Of a DNA stretch of 13,080 bases, positions 1 through 5,377 are shown in pieces. Position numbers and translations under genes: made by a program. The notes below the pieces were generated by a model. That model did no database searches. It saw nothing but the letters and a program-made list of their open reading frames with translations, and was not told where the DNA came from. Position 1 is the stretch's first letter. Each line of letters starts with the position of its first letter. The DNA is from Candidatus Kaiserbacteria bacterium RIFCSPHIGHO2_01_FULL_58_22 (GTDB taxonomy: Bacteria > Patescibacteriota > Minisyncoccia > Phycocordibacterales > UBA2100), in NCBI GenBank assembly GCA_001781445.1, contig MFLB01000003.1:1-13080 (forward strand), read 5' to 3'.

Positions 1-217
1 GGGCGCGGCCGGTTCCCTTCTGCCGCCAGGGCTTCCTGCCGCCGCCTCGCACGTCGCCCCGGCCCTTCGTGTGCGCGACGCGGGGCCGCGCGTTCCCCTG
101 CATGGAGACAACGACCTGATGCATGAGGGAGTCATTCCACTTCACGCCGAACACGCTCTCGGGCAAGGCGACCGAGCCGCTTTTCTTTCCTTGTGCATTG
201 TAGACGTCGGATTTCAT
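1..217 (-). CDS. rplD: 50S ribosomal protein L4, 5' part (runs off the left edge)
   Basis: Ribosomal protein L4 is a structural protein of the large subunit that lines the exit tunnel; in Escherichia coli it also represses its own S10 operon. The 72 codons visible here begin MKSDVYNAQGKKSGSVALPE and contain the L4 hallmark region: ARPRVAHTKGRGDVRGGGRK at about residues 43-62, then PWRQKGTGRA running off the edge. This basic loop is the conserved tunnel extension of the family. The ATG at 217-215 is chosen because the protein then starts in the usual L4 register. No Shine-Dalgarno sequence precedes it, only an AT-rich repeat tract. It lies 105 nt downstream of rplC in the same direction, the classic L3-L4 order, and is probably co-transcribed with it. 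Identity is secure; the C-terminal two thirds lies outside the window. Confidence 0.95.
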   Translation of the reverse strand, partial: MKSDVYNAQGKKSGSVALPESVFGVKWNDSLMHQVVVSMQGNARPRVAHTKGRGDVRGGGRKPWRQKGTGRA

Positions 218-322
218 AATTTTCAATTTGCAGTTCTCAATTTGCAAACAAAATTTCAATTTCTAATTTTCAAATTTGTTTTTTGGATATTACTTTGCAA
301 ATTGCAAATTGGTTTTTGCAAA
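218..322. repeat. AT-rich imperfect short-period repeat between rplC and rplD
   Basis: This 105-nt spacer is very AT-rich against GC-rich flanking genes. It is built from imperfect copies of CAAATTTG, CAATTT and TTTGCAAATTGCAAATT motifs, for example around 291-321 (TTTGCAAATTGCAAATTGG followed by TTTTTGCAAATTA). It separates two genes that are almost abutting in most bacteria. No ORF, hairpin with U-run or Shine-Dalgarno site is visible in it. Confidence 0.7.
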
Positions 323-928
323 TTACCTGCCTCTGATTTCCACCAGCGTGCCCGGGCGCCCCGGGATCGCTCCGGAGATAACGAGCGTGTTGCTCGACTG
401 GTCTACCTGCAGGACTTTCAGGTTCTTCACCGTTACGCGGTCTCCGCCCATGCGGCCCGCCATGCGCATGCCCTTGATGACGCGCCCGCCCGCGCGGCCG
501 CCGCCGCCGATAGAGCCAGGGGCGCGCTCTTTGTTCTTCTGGCCGTGTGAGCGCGGGCCTCCGTGGAATCCGTGGTGCTTCACGACGCCCTGGAATCCCT
601 TCCCCTTCGAGATCGCGGAGACGGCGACGATGTCTCCCGGCGCGAAAATGGAAGCATCAATCGAGCTGGAAGCTGCAAGCTGCGAGCTTCCCGCTTCTAG
701 AGGAAACTCCCTGAAGTATCGAAAGGGCTTGCCGGCTTGCGGCTTTTTGACGCGCGATCCTTTCATCGCGTCAAAGCCTACCTGCGCCGCCGAGTAGCCG
801 TCTTTTTCATTTTCTTTGACTTGCGTCACGGTGAGGGGCCCCGCCATAACGACAGTCGCAGCATGTGCACTGCCGTCTTCATCAAAGATCTGGGTCATTC
901 GACCCTTGGTTCCCAACATAAATTTCAT
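323..928 (-). CDS. rplC: 50S ribosomal protein L3
   Basis: Ribosomal protein L3 is a primary assembly protein of the large subunit, near the peptidyl-transferase centre. The 201-aa product has the usual length. It opens MKFMLGTKGRMTQIFDEDG, the conserved L3 start, and contains GFQGVVKHHGFHGGPRSHG, the GSIG...AGGRVIKGMRMAGRMGG block and a C-terminal ISGAIPGRPGTLVEIRG. ATG 928-926 is chosen over an in-frame upstream ATG at 1009, because that extension runs through the leader hairpin and is not L3-like; ATG 919-917 is another possibility. No Shine-Dalgarno site is seen. Residues about 76-93 (PLEAGSSQLAASSSIDAS) are low-complexity and sit where L3 proteins normally have a charged segment before the FAPGD motif. 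The gene upstream is not rpsJ (S10), which is the usual neighbour. rplD follows, so this is the S10-type operon starting at L3. Confidence 0.97.
   Translation of the reverse strand: MKFMLGTKGRMTQIFDEDGSAHAATVVMAGPLTVTQVKENEKDGYSAAQVGFDAMKGSRVKKPQAGKPFRYFREFPLEAGSSQLAASSSIDASIFAPGDIVAVSAISKGKGFQGVVKHHGFHGGPRSHGQKNKERAPGSIGGGGRAGGRVIKGMRMAGRMGGDRVTVKNLKVLQVDQSSNTLVISGAIPGRPGTLVEIRGR
666..702. repeat. Short direct-repeat tract inside rplC
   Basis: The stretch reads as imperfect repeats of AGCTGGA/AGCTGCA/AGCTGCG followed by the inverted GAGCTTCCCGCTTCTAG. It encodes the low-complexity residues about 76-90 of L3. It has the same repetitive style as the non-coding tracts at 218-322 and 935-970, although the sequence differs. 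Confidence 0.55.
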
Positions 929-934
929 AAGACT

Positions 935-970
935 AGTTCGTAGAAAGTAGTCAGTAGATAGTAGATAAAA
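935..970. repeat. AGTAG/AGTAGATA short repeat in the rplC leader
   Basis: On the plus strand this reads as GTAGAAAGTAGTCAGTAGAT followed by AGTAGATAAAA, an imperfect repeat of an AGTAGATA-like unit. On the coding strand it is a C/T/A-rich leader directly before the rplC start codon, and it separates the terminator-like hairpin from the gene. No protein product is suggested. Confidence 0.5.
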
Positions 971-992
971 ACAAATGCCCGCAACGGCGGGC
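963..992 (-). terminator. Intrinsic terminator or attenuator hairpin upstream of rplC
   Basis: On the minus strand GCCCGC (992-987), loop CGTT and GCGGGC (982-977) form a perfect 6-bp GC stem, followed by ATTTGTTTTTATC. That is a canonical Rho-independent terminator shape. It would end transcription of the 161-aa gene upstream. A predicted promoter also lies between that gene and this hairpin, so it sits inside the leader of rplC and could act as an attenuator there. Confidence 0.7.
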
Positions 993-993
993 T

Positions 994-1008
994 CGATTGG
1001 CTCCACCA
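994..1008 (+). other. 15-nt match to the 3' end of a tRNA, including CCA
   Basis: The plus strand reads CGATTGGCTCCACCA. This has the form of the last bases of a tRNA T-stem, a 7-nt acceptor strand (TGGCTCC), a discriminator A and an encoded CCA. No matching 5' acceptor strand GGAGCCA, D-arm or anticodon arm is found upstream, so no complete tRNA is present. It may be a remnant of a tRNA or of an integration event, or chance. Confidence 0.35.
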
Positions 1009-1012
1009 TTGG

Positions 1013-1040
1013 TCCCCGCCTTCGCCGAGGCTTCGGCGGG
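1013..1040. repeat. GC-rich hairpin element in the rplC leader
   Basis: CCCGCC (1015-1020) pairs with GGCGGG (1035-1040), and a GCC-GA-GGC hairpin lies inside. No U-run follows on either strand. It resembles small dispersed palindromes I associate with candidate-phyla genomes; that resemblance is from memory and unverified. Confidence 0.45.
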
Positions 1041-1063
1041 CAGGCATATGAGGGACGTGGCTT

Positions 1064-1099
1064 GTCCTCCGAAGTTCGCGACAGCGAACCCTAGGAGGA
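1064..1099. repeat. Two-level palindrome in the rplC leader
   Basis: The outer arms TCCTCC (1065-1070) and GGAGGA (1094-1099) enclose an inner stem TTCGC (1075-1079), loop GACA and GCGAA (1084-1088). The shape is that of a REP-like element or a structured 5' leader. If the promoter at 1108-1135 is used, nearly all of it would be transcribed as the first part of the rplC mRNA. Confidence 0.6.
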
Positions 1100-1107
1100 G
1101 TGGACAC

Positions 1108-1135
1108 ACTATACGCACGTGCGCTGAAATTGCAA
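1108..1135 (-). promoter_or_regulatory. Predicted promoter for the rplC-rplD operon
   Basis: On the minus strand TTGCAA (1135-1130) and TATAGT (1113-1108) are 16 nt apart, giving fair -35 and -10 boxes. They start just past the stop codon of the upstream gene at 1142. The spacer contains a perfect 10-bp palindrome, CGCACGTGCG at 1114-1123, which is well placed for an operator. The predicted start is near 1101, giving a leader of about 170 nt before rplC. Based on sequence form only. Confidence 0.5.
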
Positions 1136-1141
1136 ATCTAT

Positions 1142-1627
1142 CTACGGACCGTAGGTCATTTCGGAAGAAGATTTAGAAACAGGCGTCCCGATCGGCCCCG
1201 CCATCGGGTGGTGCCCGTGCCGGTGCAAAAGGATGGAGCCGATGAGGAATAGGAGAAGCGCGGAAGAAACGCCGAGTCCGACGGGTATCGCGAGGTCGGA
1301 GCCGTCGAAGCCGAACGCCTCGTTCAGCGCGCACAGGAAGCCGCACGTGGAGGCCGGTTCGCCGGGCGTGTCCTGCGGCCGCCACGCGATGTCCTCGGAA
1401 GTAACGCCCTGCGCCTCCGCCTCGCCCGCGAGCGCGGCGACCATCGAATCTACGTCCGCCTCTGACATCTGCGCGCTACGCGGGTCGGCGAGTATCGCCG
1501 CGCGCACGGTCTCGCGCAACTCCGAATCGGAACTTGCCTGCGCATGCGCGGCATACGTCAGCGCGAGACTGCACAGCGCGAGCGCGGCGATCAGCATGTG
1601 TCTCCGGAATAGCGGGGTCGTTCGCAT
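1142..1627 (-). CDS. Hypothetical exported protein with C-terminal membrane segment
   Basis: I do not recognise this 161-aa protein. Residues 1-30 look like a signal peptide: basic start MRTTPLFRRH, a hydrophobic core to about residue 26, then AHA-QA as a plausible signal peptidase I site. Residues 36-80 are acidic and helical (ELRETVRAAILADPRSAQMS). A CGFLC pair of cysteines lies at 95-99. A second hydrophobic segment at about 112-134 is followed by a His-rich stretch, HRHGHH, and a polar tail. The probable topology is a small extracytoplasmic domain tethered by the C-terminal helix. The start is the ATG at 1627-1625; an alternative is Met11. It sits 24 nt after the Cys-repeat protein gene in the same direction, so the two probably form one transcript ending at the hairpin at 963-992. 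Confidence 0.75.
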   Translation of the reverse strand: MRTTPLFRRHMLIAALALCSLALTYAAHAQASSDSELRETVRAAILADPRSAQMSEADVDSMVAALAGEAEAQGVTSEDIAWRPQDTPGEPASTCGFLCALNEAFGFDGSDLAIPVGLGVSSALLLFLIGSILLHRHGHHPMAGPIGTPVSKSSSEMTYGP

Positions 1628-1651
1628 AGGTGCAAGTATAGCGTGAAAATC

Positions 1652-2851
1652 CTACTGCTCTTCGAACGTCGGGACAATGACGATCCGCAGGCTCCGCGCG
1701 ATGTCCGAGCCGTCGAGGGCCATGCAGGAGAGCGTGTAGATCGTCTCGGATACGAGAGGGCTGGAGGTCTGGCTGAACGCGCCATCGCCCTCGCTCGTCC
1801 ACGAATCGCCGTTACTGCCCGTTACGGTGCAGGAGTCCACGTTTTGCGCGCTCCAGCGTATGGTCGTCGCGTCGCCGCTCCTCACCAGAAGCGGATGGGC
1901 CGTGAGCGCCGCTGAGGGAGGCGGCGCGGCGACGCAGGCTCCCGCCGAACACTGGTACGCGCACGCCCGCACGACCTGTCCCGTACAGCTGTTCACGAGG
2001 TTCTTCCCCGAACACACGAGCTGGCACGTGTCTTGCTCGATCACGCACTGGTCGTTGCGGCGCTCGTGGCCGGAGGGGCAATTCGTGAAAACGCATGCGC
2101 CGTTCCGGAGCGTGTAGCCCGCGGGACACTCGGACAGGACGCACTGATTCCCCTGCCGTATATATCCGGAGGGGCAATTCGTGAAAACGCATGCGCCGTT
2201 CTGGAGCGTGTAGCCCGCGGGGCAACTCGTAGCAACACACTGCCCGTTTTGGAGCGTCCAGCCGGAGGGACACTGCGAGACGCACTGGCCGTTGTAGGCA
2301 AACTGACCGGCGGGACATTGTTCGACGGTAACGGTTGCATCACAATGTACTGTCGCAGAACTGCCGGGAATGCCGAGAACTACGTATTGTTGCGTGGCCG
2401 TATACCTATAATTCGTAGTCGTTTGCGGAGATACGGATACCGAGCCGCTTTCCGGAACGCTCCCGATGCCGGGCTCTATATGGCCGTCCACATACACGAT
2501 GCGCGAAATGATAGTGCCGCTTGAGGAACCCGGCCCTCCTTGCCATGAGAGCGTGGAACTCTGCCCCTGCGATATCCGGTAGGGAGAGGCGGTGATATTG
2601 CAATCGAAGGTCTCCGATTGCGGCGGCTCGTCGCATTTGCCCGGAGAATGCGGACTCGAAGGGCACGACGCGGGAACGATTGAAAGGCCGCCCGGCGAGG
2701 CGTCGGCGAAGCGCACTTCGCTCGAGGTGAAGACATCCCGCCCCGAAGCTCCGGCAAAGGAGGCAATCAGCAGAAAGCCGAAGAGTATAAGCGCGAGCGC
2801 GAGCGGCCCCCGCACTTCGTCCCAAAGATTCCGCGCATGCGCATGTCCCAT
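1652..2851 (-). CDS. Anchored surface protein with Cys-rich tandem repeats between two Ig-like domains
   Basis: The 399-aa protein probably faces the outside of the cell. A basic N-terminus and one hydrophobic segment at about residues 15-36 form an uncleaved anchor or signal sequence. A first Ig-like beta domain follows (FDCNITASPYRISQGQSSTL with a later CDATVTV strand). Six tandem units of about 15-16 aa come next, of the form CPxGxxxxNGxCV (QCPAGQFAYNGQCV, QCPSGWTLQNGQCV, SCPAGYTLQNGACV, NCPSGYIRQGNQCV, ECPAGYTLRNGACV, NCPSGHERRNDQCV). A seventh more divergent Cys cluster precedes the linker APPPSAALTAH and a second Ig-like domain (IRWSAQNVDSCTVTG, later YTLSC). The cysteines suggest disulphide-rich EGF-like micro-modules, perhaps for adhesion; that is inference from architecture. 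The start is ATG 2851-2849, with a -10-like box 12 nt upstream. It leads a two-gene unit with the 161-aa gene. Confidence 0.85.
   Translation of the reverse strand: MGHAHARNLWDEVRGPLALALILFGFLLIASFAGASGRDVFTSSEVRFADASPGGLSIVPASCPSSPHSPGKCDEPPQSETFDCNITASPYRISQGQSSTLSWQGGPGSSSGTIISRIVYVDGHIEPGIGSVPESGSVSVSPQTTTNYRYTATQQYVVLGIPGSSATVHCDATVTVEQCPAGQFAYNGQCVSQCPSGWTLQNGQCVATSCPAGYTLQNGACVFTNCPSGYIRQGNQCVLSECPAGYTLRNGACVFTNCPSGHERRNDQCVIEQDTCQLVCSGKNLVNSCTGQVVRACAYQCSAGACVAAPPPSAALTAHPLLVRSGDATTIRWSAQNVDSCTVTGSNGDSWTSEGDGAFSQTSSPLVSETIYTLSCMALDGSDIARSLRIVIVPTFEEQ
2070..2221. repeat. Two near-identical 56-bp copies inside the Cys-repeat gene
   Basis: Positions 2070-2125 and 2166-2221 are 56-bp direct repeats that differ at one base by my reading (2106 C versus 2202 T). 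The period is 96 bp, exactly 32 codons or two protein repeats. Other units of the gene have diverged more, so this pair reflects a recent in-frame duplication or gene conversion. Confidence 0.85.
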
Positions 2852-2863
2852 AGCGTTGACATC

Positions 2864-2869
2864 ATTGTA
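2864..2869 (-). promoter_or_regulatory. -10-like box upstream of the Cys-repeat gene
   Basis: TACAAT on the minus strand lies 12 nt before the ATG at 2851. No convincing -35 is visible. The leader would be only about 5-6 nt, so there is no room for a Shine-Dalgarno site. Confidence 0.45.
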
Positions 2870-2920
2870 GCGTACCCTCAGCCGCCGCGAACCCTATCCT
2901 GTGCATAGTGCCGGCCACTC
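2864..2920 (-). pseudogene. Possible TPR-gene 3' remnant (copy D)
   Basis: Just beyond the stop of the second ATPase gene, the minus strand can be read as ...TMHRIGFAAAEGTLQ followed by a stop. This resembles the tails of TPR copy B (NMHRIETATISPPAR) and remnant C (NMHRIELARAESTVR). At DNA level 2894-2907 is identical over 14 nt to 4178-4191 (CTATCCTGTGCATA on the plus strand), and similarity fades on both sides. The match is short, so common origin is plausible but not certain. Confidence 0.4.
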
Positions 2921-2924
2921 CCCA
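2915..2924 (+). repeat. Inverted repeat flanking the second ATPase gene, downstream end
   Basis: CCACTCCCCA here is the exact reverse complement of TGGGGAGTGG at 4118-4127. The two copies bracket the whole ATPase gene and its promoter. An 8-bp direct repeat CACCAAAA also occurs near each end, at 2923-2930 and 4099-4106. The pair could be the ends of a small mobile cassette, although a 10-bp match can arise by chance. Confidence 0.5.
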
Positions 2925-2951
2925 CCAAAACACATCAAGATGCCTGTGTGT

Positions 2952-4079
2952 TCAAAGAATGAAATCGAGATAATTCTCCGGCGTGATGACCTCGTAACTT
3001 GCCTCGGCGTACGTGCCTCGCCAGCCGCGCGGTTCCCTCTTTTTTTTCCCGCCCCATGCAAATTCGTACCCAAAAAGCTTTCCTTCCCGTTCCTCAACGA
3101 GATCGATCTCTTGCTGATCCCACGTGCGCCAAAAATAGGGATTGGCCCAGATTTCTTTATACGAGCGTATCTTAAGCCGTTCGATCATAAGGAAATTCTC
3201 CCACAGCTGTCCAACGTCATTGCGCATCGCGATCCCATTAAAATTGGCGATTACTGCATTCCTGACGCCAGTGTCGTAGAAATAGTACTTGCTCTTTTTT
3301 GTTACTTCCTTGCGCAAATTACGGCTGTATCCTCGCAGGTTGTAGAGCACAAACGACTTTTCAAGCAGATCGAGGTACCGTGAGACGGTGTTTCGATCCA
3401 GTCCGACCTGTGCGGCAAGTTCGTTAAGCGAGACCTCATTTCCGATTTGGAACGCTATGAGACGCAGAAGATCATTCAGCGCCTTCGGGTTTTTGACCCG
3501 ATCCAATTCCAGGATGTCTTTCAGAAGATATGAGTTCGCGATTTCTTCCAGGATCCGGCGTCGCTCGATATCAGTGTGTTCGGTCAGCACCTCGGGATAC
3601 GATCCGTATGTAAGAAACGACCCGAGACGCTCGCGCAACTCCTGCCTATTATGCATGGCGAGAAGCTCACACTGCGCGACGGGAAACAACGTGATCGTCG
3701 TCTTTCGTCCGGTAAGAGGCTCGCCGATCTGTCCGGCAAGTTCAAAAGAAGATGATCCTGTGGCGATAATGCGAACTGTCCGATTGTGATCCGCGAGAAT
3801 CTTGAGTCCCAGTCCGACCCCCGGGATCCGTTGAGCCTCATCGAGGGCAATCAAGTCGTATCCTCCGGCGTACTCGAGAATGATGCGCGGGTCTCTGGAA
3901 GAAAAGACTTCCCCTACGGCGATACTGTCTCCGGAGCCGAGACGGTGCTTAAAGCCGCAACTTTCGAGATAGTCCGTAAGGAGGGTTGTCTTTCCTGCAC
4001 GCCGAGGTCCGAAAATAACGAGGACTTTCCCTTCTTTGATCCATTTCCCAAGATTCCCATAAAATCTCTTTATCTTCAT
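2952..4079 (-). CDS. AAA_14/DUF4143 ATPase, nuclease-like lysine replaced
   Basis: This 375-aa protein is the AAA_14 plus DUF4143 type of P-loop ATPase, a family often present in several copies per genome with unknown substrates. The Walker A motif GPRRAGKTT is at residues 24-32, Walker B LIALDEAQ at 76-83, and a sensor-like IIATGSSSFEL near 108-118. A winged-helix-like segment follows (EVSLNELAAQVGLDRNTVSR). The C-terminal DUF4143 region ends in a restriction-endonuclease-like pattern: E324-I-D326, then E339-F-A341. The related gene at 4227 has E-C-K at the second site, so here the expected lysine is alanine. The start is ATG 4079, 7 nt after a -10 box, so the mRNA is probably leaderless. 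The gene looks AT-richer than its GC-rich neighbours and is bracketed by 10-bp inverted repeats, both suggestive of transfer. Family assignment is firm; biological role is unknown. Confidence 0.93.
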   Translation of the reverse strand: MKIKRFYGNLGKWIKEGKVLVIFGPRRAGKTTLLTDYLESCGFKHRLGSGDSIAVGEVFSSRDPRIILEYAGGYDLIALDEAQRIPGVGLGLKILADHNRTVRIIATGSSSFELAGQIGEPLTGRKTTITLFPVAQCELLAMHNRQELRERLGSFLTYGSYPEVLTEHTDIERRRILEEIANSYLLKDILELDRVKNPKALNDLLRLIAFQIGNEVSLNELAAQVGLDRNTVSRYLDLLEKSFVLYNLRGYSRNLRKEVTKKSKYYFYDTGVRNAVIANFNGIAMRNDVGQLWENFLMIERLKIRSYKEIWANPYFWRTWDQQEIDLVEEREGKLFGYEFAWGGKKKREPRGWRGTYAEASYEVITPENYLDFIL

Positions 4080-4086
4080 GATTATT

Positions 4087-4114
4087 ATGATACAGACTCA
4101 CCAAAATCAGTCAA
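4087..4114 (-). promoter_or_regulatory. Leaderless-type promoter of the second ATPase gene
   Basis: On the minus strand TTGACT (4114-4109) and TATCAT (4092-4087) are 16 nt apart. Only 7 nt (AATAATC) separate the -10 box from the ATG at 4079, so transcription should begin at or next to the start codon. The -35 region is part of a block shared with the other ATPase gene. Confidence 0.7.
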
Positions 4115-4131
4115 GTATGGGGAGTGGAGAA
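4110..4131. repeat. Block conserved upstream of both ATPase genes, copy 1
   Basis: This 22-nt block aligns without gaps to 5373-5394, with 18 identities by hand count; the shared core is GGAGTGGA. It overlaps the -35 box and contains one arm of the inverted repeat (4118-4127). Its position suggests either a shared regulatory site or the end of a unit that was duplicated with the gene. Confidence 0.6.
4118..4127 (-). repeat. Inverted repeat flanking the second ATPase gene, upstream end
   Basis: TGGGGAGTGG on the plus strand is the exact reverse complement of 2915-2924. It lies just upstream of the -35 box of this ATPase gene. Confidence 0.5.
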
Positions 4132-4145
4132 TCCGATTCCTGTTA

Positions 4146-4226
4146 CTACCTGACTGTGCTTTCTGCCCGTGCGAGCTCTATCCTGTGCATATTGTCCGCG
4201 ATCGAGGCTCGCAGGGCGGGGTCATT
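4146..4226 (-). pseudogene. 3' remnant of a membrane TPR gene (copy C)
   Basis: Immediately after the stop codon of the first ATPase gene lies a fragment of the TPR gene. Positions 4183-4219 match 5466-5502 of intact copy B with one mismatch in 37 nt. Translated, it gives NDPALRASIADNMHRI and then a tail, ELARAESTVR, that differs from copy B. It has no start codon in the homologous register; two extra bases near 4220 put the homologous ATG out of frame. The junction coincides with the ATPase stop codon, so the ATPase gene appears to replace the body of a former TPR gene copy. Confidence 0.75.
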
Positions 4227-5342
4227 CTAAAACTCATCGAGGTAGTTGTCGCGGTTTACCACGCAAAACCGCGCGCCGGGATACGTCGCCCCCCAGAGCG
4301 CCGGCGCGCGAGCGTCCCCCGACCACTTGCATTCTATTGCCCGTATCTTTCCGCCGGATTCCATGATGATGTCGATCTCATGCCCAGCGTGCGTGCGCCA
4401 GAAGTAGAACGCCGCGCCGTCTCCCGCAATGGCGCTTTGCTTGGAGAGCTCCATGAAAACGAAGTTTTCCCAGAGCGCCCCGGCGTCATCGCGCTCCGAG
4501 AGAGGATTAAATCTCCCTATCGCGGCGTTGCGGATGCCGTTATCGAGAAAGTAATATTTCGATTTCTTCGAGATCTCGTTCCGCAGATTCCTGCTGAAAC
4601 CCCGGACCTTCTTGATCACGAACATCTTCTCGAGCACGTCGAGATAGCGCGCGACCGTCTTCGGATCGGTCTTGACCGTCTGCGCGATCTCGTTGTGCGA
4701 CGCCTCGGCCCCCACCTGGAACGCGAGACATCGCACGATATCCAGAAGAAGGTCCGGGGACTTGATGCGATCGAGCGCGAGAACGTCCTTGAAAAGATAC
4801 GAGGAAACGAGTTCGCGCAGTATTCGCTCTTTGTGCTCCCGATCGTCGGCGGCAAGCACTTCGGGATAGGATCCGTAGATCAAAAAGTCGTCAAGCGCGT
4901 TCCTAATCTCGAATCGGCTGGCCGCGATCTCACGCTGGGCGATCGGAAGAAGCGTCATTGTGAAGTGGCGGCCCGTCAGGGGCTCTCCGACCTGCCGCGA
5001 AAGATCGAAGGACGACGAGCCCGTAAGAATGAGAGTTTTCCCGGGAAACGCATCAATGATCATCTTCGCGCCGAGCCCGATGTTCGGCACGCTTTGCGCC
5101 TCGTCGATTGCGACGATCTCGTACGGACGCGCGAATGCCAGGATTTCGTCCCGATCTTCGGAGCGGAAAAGCGTGCGGATTTTTATGTCGTCGCCGACGG
5201 CGGAAAAAATTCGCTTACCGGACTGCCGCGAGAGAAACGAATTAAGAAGAGTCGTCTTTCCAATTCGCCGCGGACCATAGATCACAAGCGCCCGTCGCGG
5301 CGCAAGGCATGTCTCGATTGTCTGCGTTCTCTTAAAATTCAT
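4227..5342 (-). CDS. AAA_14/DUF4143 ATPase with intact nuclease-like motif
   Basis: This 371-aa paralogue of the neighbouring ATPase has the same layout. Walker A GPRRIGKTT is at residues 23-31, Walker B IVAIDEAQ at 76-83, and LILTGSSSFDLSRQVGEPLT forms the next conserved block. A helix-turn-helix-like stretch with KTDPKTVARYLDVLEK follows, then DUF4143. The C-terminus carries E322-I-D324 and E337-C-K339, a pattern like the catalytic core of PD-(D/E)XK nucleases; nuclease activity is inference. The start is ATG 5342, placed 6 nt after a -10 box, with no Shine-Dalgarno site. It lies downstream of intact TPR copy B and is followed directly by a TPR 3' remnant. The stop is TAG, and the remnant continues in the same frame. 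Family assignment is firm; the role is unknown, and family members are sometimes discussed in defence or mobile-element contexts. Confidence 0.93.
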   Translation of the reverse strand: MNFKRTQTIETCLAPRRALVIYGPRRIGKTTLLNSFLSRQSGKRIFSAVGDDIKIRTLFRSEDRDEILAFARPYEIVAIDEAQSVPNIGLGAKMIIDAFPGKTLILTGSSSFDLSRQVGEPLTGRHFTMTLLPIAQREIAASRFEIRNALDDFLIYGSYPEVLAADDREHKERILRELVSSYLFKDVLALDRIKSPDLLLDIVRCLAFQVGAEASHNEIAQTVKTDPKTVARYLDVLEKMFVIKKVRGFSRNLRNEISKKSKYYFLDNGIRNAAIGRFNPLSERDDAGALWENFVFMELSKQSAIAGDGAAFYFWRTHAGHEIDIIMESGGKIRAIECKWSGDARAPALWGATYPGARFCVVNRDNYLDEF

Positions 5343-5348
5343 AGAAAT

Positions 5349-5377
5349 ATGGTATACAAAACCCTATATTTTGTCAA
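5349..5377 (-). promoter_or_regulatory. Leaderless-type promoter of the first ATPase gene
   Basis: A perfect TTGACA (5377-5372) and TACCAT (5354-5349) are 17 nt apart on the minus strand. The ATG at 5342 follows after 6 nt (ATTTCT), so the predicted transcription start is at the start codon. TATACC at 5356-5351 with a 15-nt spacer is a weaker reading. Confidence 0.72.

Noticed and set aside
974..1008. A tRNA gene ending at 1008
   Set aside because: Only the 3' end matches. No acceptor 5' strand, D-arm, anticodon arm or proper T-loop is present.
929..1009. An N-terminal extension of L3 from ATG 1009
   Set aside because: It translates the terminator-like hairpin and the AGTAGATA repeat, and L3 proteins start at the MKFMLGTKGRM position.
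2070..2221. A CRISPR-like pair of repeats
   Set aside because: There are only two copies, inside a coding region with a period of whole codons, encoding protein repeats.
2041..2524. ORFs in other frames of the Cys-repeat gene, both strands
   Set aside because: Their apparent repeats (for example RENACAVLERVARG) only mirror the DNA repeat of the real gene.
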